Of a stretch of DNA of 48,488 nt, positions 8,771 through 17,330 are shown piece after piece. The DNA lies in contig NZ_LXYR01000039.1 of assembly GCF_001650195.1 (NCBI RefSeq), positions 1 to 48,488 on the forward strand, given 5' to 3'. The translations under genes were made by a program, and so were the position numbers. The DNA comes from Phormidesmis priestleyi BC1401 (GTDB lineage Bacteria; Cyanobacteriota; Cyanobacteriia; Leptolyngbyales; Leptolyngbyaceae). The notes below the pieces were generated by a model. That model was not told the origin of the DNA and did not search any database. It saw only the letters and a program-made list of their open reading frames with translations. Position 1 is the first letter of the stretch. Every line of letters starts with the position of its first letter.

Positions 8771-9029
8771 CTGCCTTTTTCCCTTTTTTAAACAGTCGCG
8801 AAAATGCAGCAGAGATGGACTTTTGATTGCTGATGGGTTGGGTTATTTCTTCGCTGGGCTTTTCGCTAGAAGTGGGTTGAGTGGGTTCAGTCGGTTTAGG
8901 CTGCTTTGCGGGGGCTTCAGACTGTTGCTCGACATAAGCTTTGAAGGCAGGAAGAATGACCTTCTCGGAAGATGAAATCGCTAATTTTGAGGCAGCTTGT
9001 TGACTTTTCTGCTGAGAGTTGTTTGACAT
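8757..9029 (-). CDS. Small Pro/Glu/Lys-rich protein, unknown function
   Basis: 90 residues from the ATG that begins MSNNSQQKSQQ. It is rich in Pro, Thr, Glu and Lys and is probably disordered in the middle, with a basic end (FSRLFKKGKKADGKA). A longer frame starting at 9149 contains unlikely sequence upstream, so I chose the inner ATG; no clear ribosome site supports either. It overlaps the LRAT-fold gene by 14 bases, suggesting coupled expression and perhaps a partner or adaptor role (inference). Confidence 0.5.
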   Translation of the reverse strand: MSNNSQQKSQQAASKLAISSSEKVILPAFKAYVEQQSEAPAKQPKPTEPTQPTSSEKPSEEITQPISNQKSISAAFSRLFKKGKKADGKA

Positions 9030-9237
9030 ATTGGTTGAGTCGTACTTTAAAGGGTAGTGTGCCCGTCCAGACCGAGAAAAGCGACGATCGAGCCTCACAT
9101 ATCCTGTGGGATTGCTTAAGGGAGTGGGCTTCAGCCCCACGTGCTGCAACCTCGTGGCAGTGATCGCACAGTCACTTCTAGCCGCCCAAATTCCGCCCTG
9201 CTAAAATACCCATAGAGTGCCCACCCAAAACTCCGCC

Positions 9238-9591
9238 ATGCCTCAAATCACCCTAGATCTTCCAGACGATCTCCTGCAACAAATTAACCAAAGCGGCAGC
9301 CGCGATCGCCTAATCGAACTTCTCACCTTGAGCATTCAACAACCTGCTGTGCCCGCCGCCATTTACCGCTACATCTTCGACTTCATCATTAGCAACCCCA
9401 CTCCCAAACAAATTGCCAGCTTTCGCCCAACAGCCGCGATGAGAGAACGGTTGTCGATTTTGCTCGATCGCAGCCAAGCCAGCCAACTGACCTCCCTAGA
9501 GCAAGCCGAACTTGATGAATTCGAGCGCATTGAACATCTCATCATCATGCTAAAATCCGGCAATTTTCAAGCCTTTCCTTCCGCCGGATGA
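9238..9591 (+). CDS. Conserved small protein paired with an HNH nuclease
   Basis: About 117 residues from ATG 9238 (MPQITLDLPDDLL). An in-frame GTG at 9217 would add 7 residues. The N-terminal ITLDLPDDLLQQI resembles the beta-strand/helix start of ribbon-helix-helix or antitoxin-like proteins. The rest is helical and ends in a Glu/Asp-rich stretch. It overlaps the HNH gene by ATGA, so translation is coupled. It could be a regulator or inhibitor of the nuclease, but I cannot assign a function. Confidence 0.6.
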   Translation: MPQITLDLPDDLLQQINQSGSRDRLIELLTLSIQQPAVPAAIYRYIFDFIISNPTPKQIASFRPTAAMRERLSILLDRSQASQLTSLEQAELDEFERIEHLIIMLKSGNFQAFPSAG

Positions 9592-9998
9592 GCAAAACCC
9601 GTATTTCTGCCGCCACCAGGCGGTTCGTCGAAGAACGAGCAGGGTATCGCTGTGAACTTTGCCTCGTCCCGATCGACATTACCTTCTTTCCCCACGAAGT
9701 CGATCACCTCATTGCCGAAAAACATCAAGGTAAGACCGAACCAGAAAATCTAGCCCTTGTCTGCTGGCGATGTAATCGACACAAAGGTAGTGATCTGGGT
9801 TCATTCGACCCTTTAACCCGTCAGTTTTGCTTCCTGTTTAATCCGCGCACCCAGATTTGGTCAGAACACTTCACATTGCAAGATCACGAAATTCTGGGCA
9901 CTACACCAGAAGGACGCACAACCGTCTCTCTACTCCAACTCAATACAAACCAACACAAAACAGAAAGACAACGGTTTATGGCATCGCCCGATATGTAA
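9588..9998 (+). CDS. HNH endonuclease
   Basis: 136 residues. The HNH motif is complete: AGYRCELCLVP supplies the first Cys pair, HEVDHLIA the catalytic His, ENLALVCWRCNRHKG the Asn, the second Cys pair and the final His. It is a metal-dependent DNA nuclease of the small stand-alone type common in cyanobacteria. Start ATG 9588 overlaps the previous stop (ATGA). Biological role unknown; it could be defence, repair or a remnant of a mobile element. Confidence 0.85.
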   Translation: MSKTRISAATRRFVEERAGYRCELCLVPIDITFFPHEVDHLIAEKHQGKTEPENLALVCWRCNRHKGSDLGSFDPLTRQFCFLFNPRTQIWSEHFTLQDHEILGTTPEGRTTVSLLQLNTNQHKTERQRFMASPDM

Positions 9999-10056
9999 GG
10001 ATGGAAATCAGGCTGCCCATTCCAAATCATTCTCTCCAGGTCGTTTCATGGCATGA

Positions 10057-10458
<402 letters not shown>

Positions 10459-10510
10459 GCAAAACCCCCGCTTCATGCGCTAGGATCTTGACAGAATCGG
10501 AGGAAAGACA

Positions 10511-11119
10511 ACGGTTTACACACGCCCCCTCGCTCGGTTAATCGAGCATCTTCAACATCTCCCTGGTGTTGGTCCTAAAACAGCCCAACGACTTGCACTC
10601 TATATTCTCAAGCGCCCCGAAGAAGAAGTGAAGGCACTCGCTCAGGCATTGATGGAGGCAAAGCTGCAAGTGGGCTTCTGTTCGGTGTGCTTTCACTTAT
10701 CAGCCGAACCCGTTTGCGATATTTGCCGCGCTCCCAACCGAGACAGCAGCACGATCTGCGTCGTCTCTGACTCTAGAGACGTGATCGCGCTAGAGAAAAC
10801 CCGCGAATATCGGGGAAAATATCACGTTTTAGGTGGGTTGATCTCTCCGATCGACGGCATCGGTCCCGACCAGCTAAACATTCATGCGCTGCAGAGACGT
10901 GTCAGCCAACAGAAAATTGACGAGGTGATTCTCGCGATCAGTCCCACGGTCGAAGGTGAGACGACGACTCTGTTTGTGGGTCATCTCCTCAAGCCCTTTA
11001 CGCGGGTGACTCGGATTGCGTTTGGTCTGCCGATGGGCGGCGACTTAGAATATGCTGACGAGCTGACGCTGGCGCGCGCGCTTGAGGGCAGACGAGATTT
11101 AGAGTTTGGCAGCCGCTAA
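10511..11119 (+). CDS. recR: Recombination protein RecR, apparently with an ACG start
   Basis: Works with RecF/RecO to load RecA at gaps. From 10514 the frame reads [13 protein letters not shown] and [14 protein letters not shown], the RecR helix-hairpin-helix. The Cys4 zinc finger (CSVC and CDIC) and Toprim domain follow; total about 202 residues, normal length. The usual MVYTRP start would need ATG at 10511-10513, but the codon is ACG. GGAGG at 10499-10503 is correctly placed, 7 bases before it. Back to the in-frame stop TAG at 10481 there is no ATG, GTG or TTG. The first ordinary start (GTG 10628) would delete the whole helix-hairpin-helix. So this is an ACG start, a damaged start codon or a base error. 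Confidence 0.9.
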   Translation, partial: TVYTRPLARLIEHLQHLPGVGPKTAQRLALYILKRPEEEVKALAQALMEAKLQVGFCSVCFHLSAEPVCDICRAPNRDSSTICVVSDSRDVIALEKTREYRGKYHVLGGLISPIDGIGPDQLNIHALQRRVSQQKIDEVILAISPTVEGETTTLFVGHLLKPFTRVTRIAFGLPMGGDLEYADELTLARALEGRRDLEFGSR

Positions 11120-11167
11120 ACGGTATCGTTTGCCATACTAAAATCATTCCCCACTCTGAGTAACCTG

Positions 11168-11551
11168 ATGTTTGGTACGTTTCAACAAAGCAGCCTGCGG
11201 ATTGAAGTCAGCGCATCTGAAGCAGCGCTTCGCAAAAGCCTCGCCAATCCTGCCCAATATTCGAGGTGGATTTGGTTTGAGCGATTTTCAAGTGGGCTGC
11301 CTGACGCAGTGCACCCCGGTTTGACCTTTACAAGTTGGGCGGGCGCGATCGCTATTCAACATCAGGTCGAGACTGCAGAACCCAATCGAGTCCGGTTTTT
11401 GCTCAGTCAAGGAATCGATGGCTTTCACGAATGGGCGTGGGGCGATGGGTGGGTGCAGTCGCGCATCGAAGGCATTTCAGTCTTACCAATCCGGCTAGGG
11501 CAGACCATCACCTTGTTGAGTCTCAAACAATTCCTCACCACAACCCCGTAG
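11168..11551 (+). CDS. SRPBCC-like conserved cyanobacterial protein
   Basis: 127 residues, starting MFGTFQQSSLRIEVSAS. The pattern of a beta-strand, a helix with a Trp-rich end (PAQYSRWIWFERF) and further strands (GDGWVQSRIEGISVLP) suggests a small SRPBCC/START-type ligand-binding fold. No catalytic residues are evident and no ligand can be named. It begins 48 bases after recR on the same strand. Its stop codon lies inside a degenerate copy of an intergenic repeat. Confidence 0.5.
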   Translation: MFGTFQQSSLRIEVSASEAALRKSLANPAQYSRWIWFERFSSGLPDAVHPGLTFTSWAGAIAIQHQVETAEPNRVRFLLSQGIDGFHEWAWGDGWVQSRIEGISVLPIRLGQTITLLSLKQFLTTTP

Positions 11552-11575
11552 AAGCGTTTCGCTAAAACGTCTCCC
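11548..11575. repeat. Degenerate copy of the GTAGAGACGTT palindromic repeat
   Basis: GTAGAAGCGTTTC-GCTA-AAACGTCTCCC is an imperfect inverted repeat related to the perfect copy at 15880-15916. It starts at the stop codon of the SRPBCC-like gene. Such repeats are widespread between cyanobacterial genes. Confidence 0.55.
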
Positions 11576-11727
11576 AAACGAAATATGCCTCCTCTAGTTC
11601 TAATAACCCATATCGAAAGGGCTATAGCATTTGGAGGGTGGCATTTGAGGATCGTCCTCCCATAGCTAGATGATGAAAGACCGCTCAACCTGTTTCGCTC
11701 ATCAAAGTAGTTTTATCGAGTTTGTTG

Positions 11728-12252
11728 ATGTTGAAGCACTCTATTAGGCTGGTGGGCGTGTTGGGAACGATCGCCGCGCTCACAGTTCCTCAAGTAGGGC
11801 TGGCGATCGAGCCTACCCAAACTCAGTCTTTTAATCCTTCTCAAGCCCAGCCTATTGCTCAACCTCTGCGATTAGAGATTCGCCTCAGCAAGCGTCAGGT
11901 CACGCTTTATCAAGGAGATGTGAAAGTTAAAACTTATCCGATCGCCGTGGGTCGCCCTGGATGGGAAACGCCGACTGGCAATTTTCGAGTTAGGCAAAAA
12001 GTCAAAAATCCGATTTGGGTACACCCTTTTACGGGCGAGCAGGTTCCGGGCAAAGATCCTGAGAATCCTTTAGGAGGCTATTGGCTTGGGTTTTGGACAG
12101 ATGGGAGAAACTCGATCGGGTTCCACGGCACACCCACGCCGCTATCGGTTGGAAAAGCGGCTTCTCACGGCTGCGTGCGGATGTATGTCAAAGATGCTGC
12201 AGAGCTATTTGAGAAAGTCAACATTGGCACAGTAGTCAAGGTTGTAAAGTAA
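11728..12252 (+). CDS. Periplasmic L,D-transpeptidase (YkuD domain)
   Basis: 174 residues from ATG 11728; a TTG 6 bases earlier is also in frame. A signal peptide (LVGVLGTIAALTVPQVGLA) sends it to the periplasm. The YkuD domain begins LRLEIRLSKRQVTLYQG and ends with the catalytic SHGCVRM, preceded by the conserved GFHGT histidine. These enzymes make 3-3 peptidoglycan cross-links or attach proteins to peptidoglycan. Single-domain form, without LysM or PG-binding repeats. It is followed by a 190-base gap with no clear element. Confidence 0.9.
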   Translation: MLKHSIRLVGVLGTIAALTVPQVGLAIEPTQTQSFNPSQAQPIAQPLRLEIRLSKRQVTLYQGDVKVKTYPIAVGRPGWETPTGNFRVRQKVKNPIWVHPFTGEQVPGKDPENPLGGYWLGFWTDGRNSIGFHGTPTPLSVGKAASHGCVRMYVKDAAELFEKVNIGTVVKVVK

Positions 12253-12442
12253 TCGCCAAAGCTGATTCTTTAGAAAAATCGATCTATATCTCCAGAGAGA
12301 GTATTCATAACCCAAGAATCTTTACACTTCGGGCAAGTGGCAATGGTCTCAACCCAGATTATTTGTGCAGTGATGAGTCGTCATTTCGGCTCTAAAACAG
12401 CAGCCTCTAAGATTGCAGATCATCAACAGTAAGGAGATAAAC

Positions 12443-13162
12443 ATGAACGGAATCAACAGACACGCTATCGCTAAACTTGCGGGAACTTTAGGACTTGCAG
12501 GGGTTAGCTCTCTGCTCGCATTTCCCGCTTTCTCAGCTAACCCTGTCTCAAAAGTCAATCCTAACCCCAGTATCTTTAACGAAGCCCCATACAGTCGCCT
12601 TGCGCAATCGACGAGTGCTCCTCAAAATCTAGACAGAATTGGCACACCGGGCGGACCAGGTAGCCCAGTCAATCCTTCTGCGACTCCGACGGCGGAGCCT
12701 TCTAACATTGGACCGACTCAAAACCGATCGACCACTCCTGGTAGCTCGAATGGCTCGTCTTCACCGAGCGCAGCTCCTAGCGGAACCCCGACCAATCCTT
12801 CTGCGGCTCCAAGTGGCTCTGGTGGCTCTGGCGCTGATGTAGTGGTTCCATCGTCTGGTGGCTCTATGATGCCGAGTGGAACGAGTATGCCTACTCCGGT
12901 TCGGGGTGGCTCTATCTCTCCTGCTGGTGGCAATCCTACCGATTCTACAACGACTCCCAGCAGCATCCCTGGCACTCCTGGCAACATGACTACGCCAATG
13001 ACTCCTGGCACTATGACGATGCCGTCTTCGACTCCTGGCAACATGACCACGCCAATGACTCCTGACAACACGACGATGCCGTCTTCGACTCCTGACAGCA
13101 CAACCACCACACCGTCTTCGACTCCTAGTAGTGGAAGTGGTGGGGTTCGTGCCCTTTGGTAA
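12443..13162 (+). CDS. Secreted Thr/Pro/Ser-rich low-complexity protein
   Basis: 239 residues from ATG 12443, which has AAGGAG 8 bases upstream. A signal peptide ends near AFPAFSA-NP. The rest is almost only Thr, Pro, Ser, Gly, Asn and Met, with no folded domain. The C-terminal part carries a 19-residue (57-base) tandem repeat. Probably an extracellular, cell-wall or sheath-associated disordered protein; similar low-complexity secreted proteins are common in filamentous cyanobacteria. Function unknown. Proximity to the L,D-transpeptidase gene hints at an envelope role but proves nothing. Confidence 0.7.
   Translation: MNGINRHAIAKLAGTLGLAGVSSLLAFPAFSANPVSKVNPNPSIFNEAPYSRLAQSTSAPQNLDRIGTPGGPGSPVNPSATPTAEPSNIGPTQNRSTTPGSSNGSSSPSAAPSGTPTNPSAAPSGSGGSGADVVVPSSGGSMMPSGTSMPTPVRGGSISPAGGNPTDSTTTPSSIPGTPGNMTTPMTPGTMTMPSSTPGNMTTPMTPDNTTMPSSTPDSTTTTPSSTPSSGSGGVRALW
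12974..13120 (+). repeat. 57-base tandem repeat inside the Thr/Pro/Ser-rich gene
   Basis: Two full units start at 12974 and 13031, and a shortened third (33 bases) starts at 13088. Each opens with ACTCCTG and closes with CCGTCTTCG. The unit is a multiple of three, so copy-number change would keep the frame. Confidence 0.8.
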
Positions 13163-13243
13163 GTCTAGACAACGGGTTTGAATAGAGAGTAAATGAAGGG
13201 ACGCGATCGCATCGTGTCCCTTTAGCGTTTCAAGAGTGTTTTC

Positions 13244-13738
13244 ATGCGTCCTCAACCCATTCCTCCGCAACTTGGTCAAGAATCTGTTTGGGACTATCCC
13301 CGTCCGCCTCGATTAGAGCTGACTGAAAAGCCGATTCAAGTCGTGTTTAATGGCGAGGTGATTGCCGATACGCGACGGGCGATGCGGGTGTTAGAAACCA
13401 GTCATCCTCCGGTTTATTACATTCCGCCTGACGATATTCAGATGCAGTATTTGATCGCGTCTCCGCGATCGACCTACTGCGAATGGAAGGGTTCGGGCAG
13501 CTATTACACTGTATCTGTGGGCGACAAGCAAGCGGCAGATGTTGCCTGGTATTATGCCCATCCGACTCCTGAGTTTGCGGCGATCGAGCACTATGTCGCG
13601 TTTTATGCAGCGGCGATGGATGCCTGCTATGTCGATGGCGAAAAGGTGATACCGCAGCCTGGAAACTTCTATGGGGGTTGGGTGACGAGCGATATTGTTG
13701 GACCCTTTAAAGGTGAACCTGACTCGTGGGGCTGGTAA
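13244..13738 (+). CDS. DUF427 domain protein
   Basis: 164 residues. The DUF427 pattern is clear: VVFNGEVIADTRRAMRVLET, then HPPVYYIPPDDI, CEWKGSGSYYTV and a C-terminal GNFYGGWVTSDIVGPFKG. The fold is a small beta-barrel with no established activity; family members occur widely in cyanobacteria and actinobacteria. Full length. Start ATG 13244. It is convergent with the GPH transporter gene, with only 17 bases between stops. Confidence 0.9.
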   Translation: MRPQPIPPQLGQESVWDYPRPPRLELTEKPIQVVFNGEVIADTRRAMRVLETSHPPVYYIPPDDIQMQYLIASPRSTYCEWKGSGSYYTVSVGDKQAADVAWYYAHPTPEFAAIEHYVAFYAAAMDACYVDGEKVIPQPGNFYGGWVTSDIVGPFKGEPDSWGW

Positions 13739-13755
13739 TGAGTTGAGTAAGCGAT

Positions 13756-15207
13756 CTATTGATTTTCCTGGGATTCGCGTTTACGCTCTTGCAACTTGAG
13801 CATGATTTCAGCGTGAACTTCTTTGGTAATGGGGTAGAAGTAGGCTAACACCAAGCCAATGAGCAACACCACGAGCGGAGCGGGACCGACTAAGACTCGA
13901 ATTGCCCACAGTGCAGAGTCGGGTTGAATCGGTTCTGCCTGACCTGCGGTGGTTGATAAAAAGCCAGACTGTTGTAGCACCCAACCGACGAGAAATAGCC
14001 CGATCGCCAGGGCTACTTTTTGCAATAGCACCATAAACGCATAAAACACTCCTTCGCGGCGTTGCCCAGTTTGCAATTCGTCTAGCTCAATCACATCGGG
14101 AATCATTGACCAGGGAATCAGATAAGCGGTCGAGACTCCAAACCCTGCCATTACAGCCAAGACATACAGTAACCAAGTCTGACCAGGCTGTAGCATAAAG
14201 AGTCCAATCTCAGCAATGATCCAAATGGTCATGCCCATGAAGTAAACCGCTTTTTTGCCCACTCGTTTGCTAACTTCAGTCCAGACAAACAGCATGACGA
14301 ATGCTGTCACCTGAACCGCAATAATCACCTTGATAAAGTCATCGGTGGTGAGCCTCATCCAGTTTGTAATGAAGTAGGGAATCACCGATACCGTGTTTTG
14401 TACTGCAAGCCACGAACACAGATAAATCCCAATCACATACAAAAATGGTCGGTTGCTGAAGACGATTTTAAGCTGTTCAATGAATGGAATCGACACCTCG
14501 TTACTTGTTTCTTGACGCAGGCGCTCTGTTTCTTTGACTCGCTTGTGAGTGCCCCAAACGCACCAAAACAAGGGCGGGACGCAAATTACAGCAAACACTG
14601 CTCCCATGACTAGGTACTTCTGGATAGGATCGTCCTTTAGGAGTGGAAGAGCGAAGATAGCTTGTGCTATGAGAAGCGACAGAATGCTGCCACCGATCGA
14701 AAACCCAAATCGAAAGCTGGTGAGGCTAGTGCGTTCGTCATAGTCTTTAGTGAGTTCGGGTGTGAGAGCGGTGTAGGGTAGGTTGACGATGGTGTAGAAG
14801 CTATTGAAGAAAATACCGATCACCACATAATATCCAAATAGCTCCCACTGGTTAGTAGCGGGGTCGTTGCTAAATGAGGGCACTAACCACTGTAGAAAAA
14901 AGAAAATCCCGAAAGGGATTGCGCCAAACAGCATCCAGGGATGACGGCGACCCCAACGGCTGCGAGTTTGATCGCTCATCTTCCCCACGATTGGGTCATT
15001 GATTGCATCCCAAATTTTGCCAATCATCAGAATGCTGCCCGCCATTCCAGGATTTAGCCCTGCGACGTTGGTAAAGAAGATGAGTAAGAATACAGATAGG
15101 ATGTTTGCAGTAACGGCAGGTCCAAGATCGCCTGCGCCGTATGCCAACTTGGTGCTTAAATTGAGTTTTCCTAACATCTCGGCAGGTCGATCGGCAGAAT
15201 TATTCAT
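13756..15207 (-). CDS. GPH-family sugar:cation symporter (MFS, MelB-like)
   Basis: 483 residues and about 12 membrane spans. The opening KLAYGAGDLGPAVTANIL and the loop IWDAINDPIVGKMSDQTRSRWGRRHPW are signatures of glycoside-pentoside-hexuronide:cation symporters. A plasma-membrane importer or exporter of a sugar or glycoside; the substrate cannot be told. Stands alone. The 105-base gap to the divergent phosphoribosyltransferase gene holds both promoters. Confidence 0.92.
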   Translation of the reverse strand: MNNSADRPAEMLGKLNLSTKLAYGAGDLGPAVTANILSVFLLIFFTNVAGLNPGMAGSILMIGKIWDAINDPIVGKMSDQTRSRWGRRHPWMLFGAIPFGIFFFLQWLVPSFSNDPATNQWELFGYYVVIGIFFNSFYTIVNLPYTALTPELTKDYDERTSLTSFRFGFSIGGSILSLLIAQAIFALPLLKDDPIQKYLVMGAVFAVICVPPLFWCVWGTHKRVKETERLRQETSNEVSIPFIEQLKIVFSNRPFLYVIGIYLCSWLAVQNTVSVIPYFITNWMRLTTDDFIKVIIAVQVTAFVMLFVWTEVSKRVGKKAVYFMGMTIWIIAEIGLFMLQPGQTWLLYVLAVMAGFGVSTAYLIPWSMIPDVIELDELQTGQRREGVFYAFMVLLQKVALAIGLFLVGWVLQQSGFLSTTAGQAEPIQPDSALWAIRVLVGPAPLVVLLIGLVLAYFYPITKEVHAEIMLKLQERKRESQENQ

Positions 15208-15312
15208 AAGGACAGCGTGGAGACCGAGTGATCAGTTGTATTATTTTCATCATCTTTAGTGTGCGATCTTTCAAATCGTGCCAAATCTTTAACCGACTTA
15301 ACACGCCTTCCC

Positions 15313-15831
15313 ATGTCAGATCTTCATGTATCTTGGTCAGATTATCACCGCACGATCGAGCACCTAGCCGCTCAAGTTTACAAGTCTAAGTGGGAATTTA
15401 ATCAAATTGTCTGCCTTGCCAAAGGGGGCTTGCGAGTTGGAGACATCTTGGCTCGCATCTACGATGTGCCCCTTGCAATTTTGGCGACTTCTTCTTATCG
15501 CAGTGGCAAGAGTCGCAGCACGTTAGTCTTTTCGCGTGACTTGACGATGACGACCCTTAACCTCGGCAGTCATGTGCTTTTGGTCGATGACTTGGTAGAT
15601 TCCGGTGTGACGCTGCAAAAATCGATTCCCTGGCTTGAGCATCACTATGGCTTCTATATCGAAGAAGTGCGGACGGCGGTGCTGTGGTATAAAGCCTGTT
15701 CGGTGATCAAACCCGACTATTATGTTGATTATTTGTCTGACAACCCCTGGATTCACCAGCCGTTTGAGCGCTATGAAGACATGACTCCAGAAGATTTGAT
15801 GACCGAAGTAGGAGCCGGAACACGAGAATAG
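15313..15831 (+). CDS. Phosphoribosyltransferase (xanthine-guanine/hypoxanthine type)
   Basis: 172 residues from ATG 15313 (MSDLHVSWSDYHRTIE); an in-frame GTG at 15259 would add 18 poor-looking residues. The PRPP loop VLLVDDLVDSGVTL is intact, and QIVCLAKGGLRVGDILA is the N-terminal strand-loop of type I phosphoribosyltransferases. Likely purine salvage, but related proteins can be regulators, so the exact base is uncertain. Convergent with cupA; the space between holds a strong palindrome. Confidence 0.85.
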   Translation: MSDLHVSWSDYHRTIEHLAAQVYKSKWEFNQIVCLAKGGLRVGDILARIYDVPLAILATSSYRSGKSRSTLVFSRDLTMTTLNLGSHVLLVDDLVDSGVTLQKSIPWLEHHYGFYIEEVRTAVLWYKACSVIKPDYYVDYLSDNPWIHQPFERYEDMTPEDLMTEVGAGTRE

Positions 15832-15879
15832 ACGACCCAAAATGGGGCAAGATTTTCGCCCCGCCCCGCAAAATGATAG

Positions 15880-15916
15880 CGCCGTAGAGACGTTCCACCG
15901 AAACGTCTCTACGGCG
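15880..15916. repeat. Palindromic intergenic repeat (GTAGAGACGTT family), probable bidirectional terminator
   Basis: A perfect 15-bp inverted repeat, CGCCGTAGAGACGTT (15880-15894) and its complement (15902-15916), with a 7-base loop. It sits between convergent genes. This GTAGAGACGTT hairpin is a recurrent intergenic element of cyanobacterial genomes, and two degraded copies are also in this window. Confidence 0.75.
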
Positions 15917-15994
15917 ATCGCGCCTCAACGCACGACTCATATTATTCGCACGATTTAACGCAATTTGGCGATCGTCGGGTCGACCGCTGTGGAG

Positions 15995-16024
15995 TTGGGA
16001 GAGGTTCCACGAAACGTCTCTACC
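15995..16024. repeat. Degraded second copy of the GTAGAGACGTT repeat
   Basis: GGGAGAGGTTCCACG followed by AAACGTCTCTACC, an imperfect version of the palindrome 80 bases away. Its right arm overlaps the last codon and stop of cupA. Confidence 0.55.
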
Positions 16025-17321
16025 GATAATCTGGGGTTTGGATATCTAAGATACGGGATTCTGGACGCAAGAATCGGTCGATCTGCGATTCAAAAAAGGC
16101 TCGGTTTGCTTTCAAATGATTCGGGTTTGGGTCATCTAAGGGATAGAGCAACGCCGATCGGAGGGCTTGAATCACGGCAGATGTAACGCAATACATCGAT
16201 CGCTGAAAGCTAACGATTAGCTGAATCAACATATCATCTTCGCCCCGGCAGTGCTCTCGATAATAATCCACGAGATATTGGGGTAAGAAGTGCAGCATGT
16301 CTTGTGCTAGCAGAGTGGGCGGAATGCCAGCCGTCCCAACGGGAAATTTGTCGGCATACAGCACGCCGTAGTGAAAGTCTTTTTGCTCAGAAGGAACCTG
16401 TCCAGCTTGAGCGTTATAAGACTTTGTGCCTCGAAAAGGTGCCGTGCGATAAAATACGGCTTCAACATAGGGAAGCGCCGCTTCGTAGAGCCAGGTAAAG
16501 CCCTTAGACTTGGGAATGATTTCGTAGCATTCGCCTTGGATGTAGACATGGTGATAAATGGGACGACCCGCGATCGCAAAAATTCCATTCACCAAAAAGT
16601 CCATTGCTTGAGGCACGCTGGTCATCTTGCCCTCATCATACAAATCGGACATCTCAAAAAACACCGGAGCCATCACTTCCCAAAACAGCCCCAAGTTGGC
16701 GTAGTAAGACGATTGGCGACACTGCTCTAAAAACAAATCAGGAAACGCTTTGTGTAATGCCAGCATTGCCGGATTGCCTTTGAAGTAAGCTTTGATGGCT
16801 CGATCGGCGTTTGCCTTATATTCATCGCTGTCCAAAAACGGATCGAACTGGTTGACGGGCACATACATGCCGCGATGCCAAAGCATTGCCCGCATACACT
16901 CTTCGGCAAATTCCATGTTGATCCGATCGTGCCAGAGATGATGCGCCAATCGGGGAAGCTTCATTTTCAGTTCCCCTTTGTCCATAAATTCTCGCAGTTC
17001 GGGGTGGGCATCGGCTTGCCCGCGCCAGACTCGCAGATCCGCGTCGTCTCCAGCGTAGTGGTTGTGCCGATCCATATACTCATCTGAGATGAAGTATTTG
17101 AAAAATGGAAACGGATTTAAGAAAACCTGCTCACCGATGTAGAGCAAATCTCGCCAATAGAAATCCATCGGGACAGCATAGGCTTTGTATAAGCCGATGA
17201 TCTGCATCAGGTTTTCTGGCGTGTCAGGCAGCATTGCCCCCCCGGCTTCGAGGCGATGAATGATGTCGGCAAATTTATGCTGCGAGGGCGGAAGCTTAGT
17301 GCGATTTGCGGTTACGTTCAT
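16020..17321 (-). CDS. cupA: CO2 hydration protein CupA (ChpY) of NDH-1MS
   Basis: 433 residues. CupA caps the NdhD3/NdhF3 membrane arm of NDH-1MS and converts CO2 to bicarbonate at the thylakoid (inducible, high-affinity system). It matches the CO2-hydration family throughout: HRLEAGGAMLPDTPENLMQI, FYWRDLLYI, then HHLWHDRINMEFAE (about 127-140), the segment where the His/Arg zinc ligands of known CupA lie. Assignment to CupA rather than CupB rests on length, on the extra stretch at about 80-120, and on its operon. It starts 9 bases after the ndhD3 stop. No cupS gene follows. Confidence 0.95.
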   Translation of the reverse strand: MNVTANRTKLPPSQHKFADIIHRLEAGGAMLPDTPENLMQIIGLYKAYAVPMDFYWRDLLYIGEQVFLNPFPFFKYFISDEYMDRHNHYAGDDADLRVWRGQADAHPELREFMDKGELKMKLPRLAHHLWHDRINMEFAEECMRAMLWHRGMYVPVNQFDPFLDSDEYKANADRAIKAYFKGNPAMLALHKAFPDLFLEQCRQSSYYANLGLFWEVMAPVFFEMSDLYDEGKMTSVPQAMDFLVNGIFAIAGRPIYHHVYIQGECYEIIPKSKGFTWLYEAALPYVEAVFYRTAPFRGTKSYNAQAGQVPSEQKDFHYGVLYADKFPVGTAGIPPTLLAQDMLHFLPQYLVDYYREHCRGEDDMLIQLIVSFQRSMYCVTSAVIQALRSALLYPLDDPNPNHLKANRAFFESQIDRFLRPESRILDIQTPDYR

Positions 17322-17330
17322 AAGACACTC

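Noticed and set aside
12761-13279. Long Arg/His-rich minus-strand frame over the Thr/Pro/Ser-rich gene
   Set aside because: Low-complexity antisense translation of repeats. The plus-strand gene has a signal peptide and a ribosome site.
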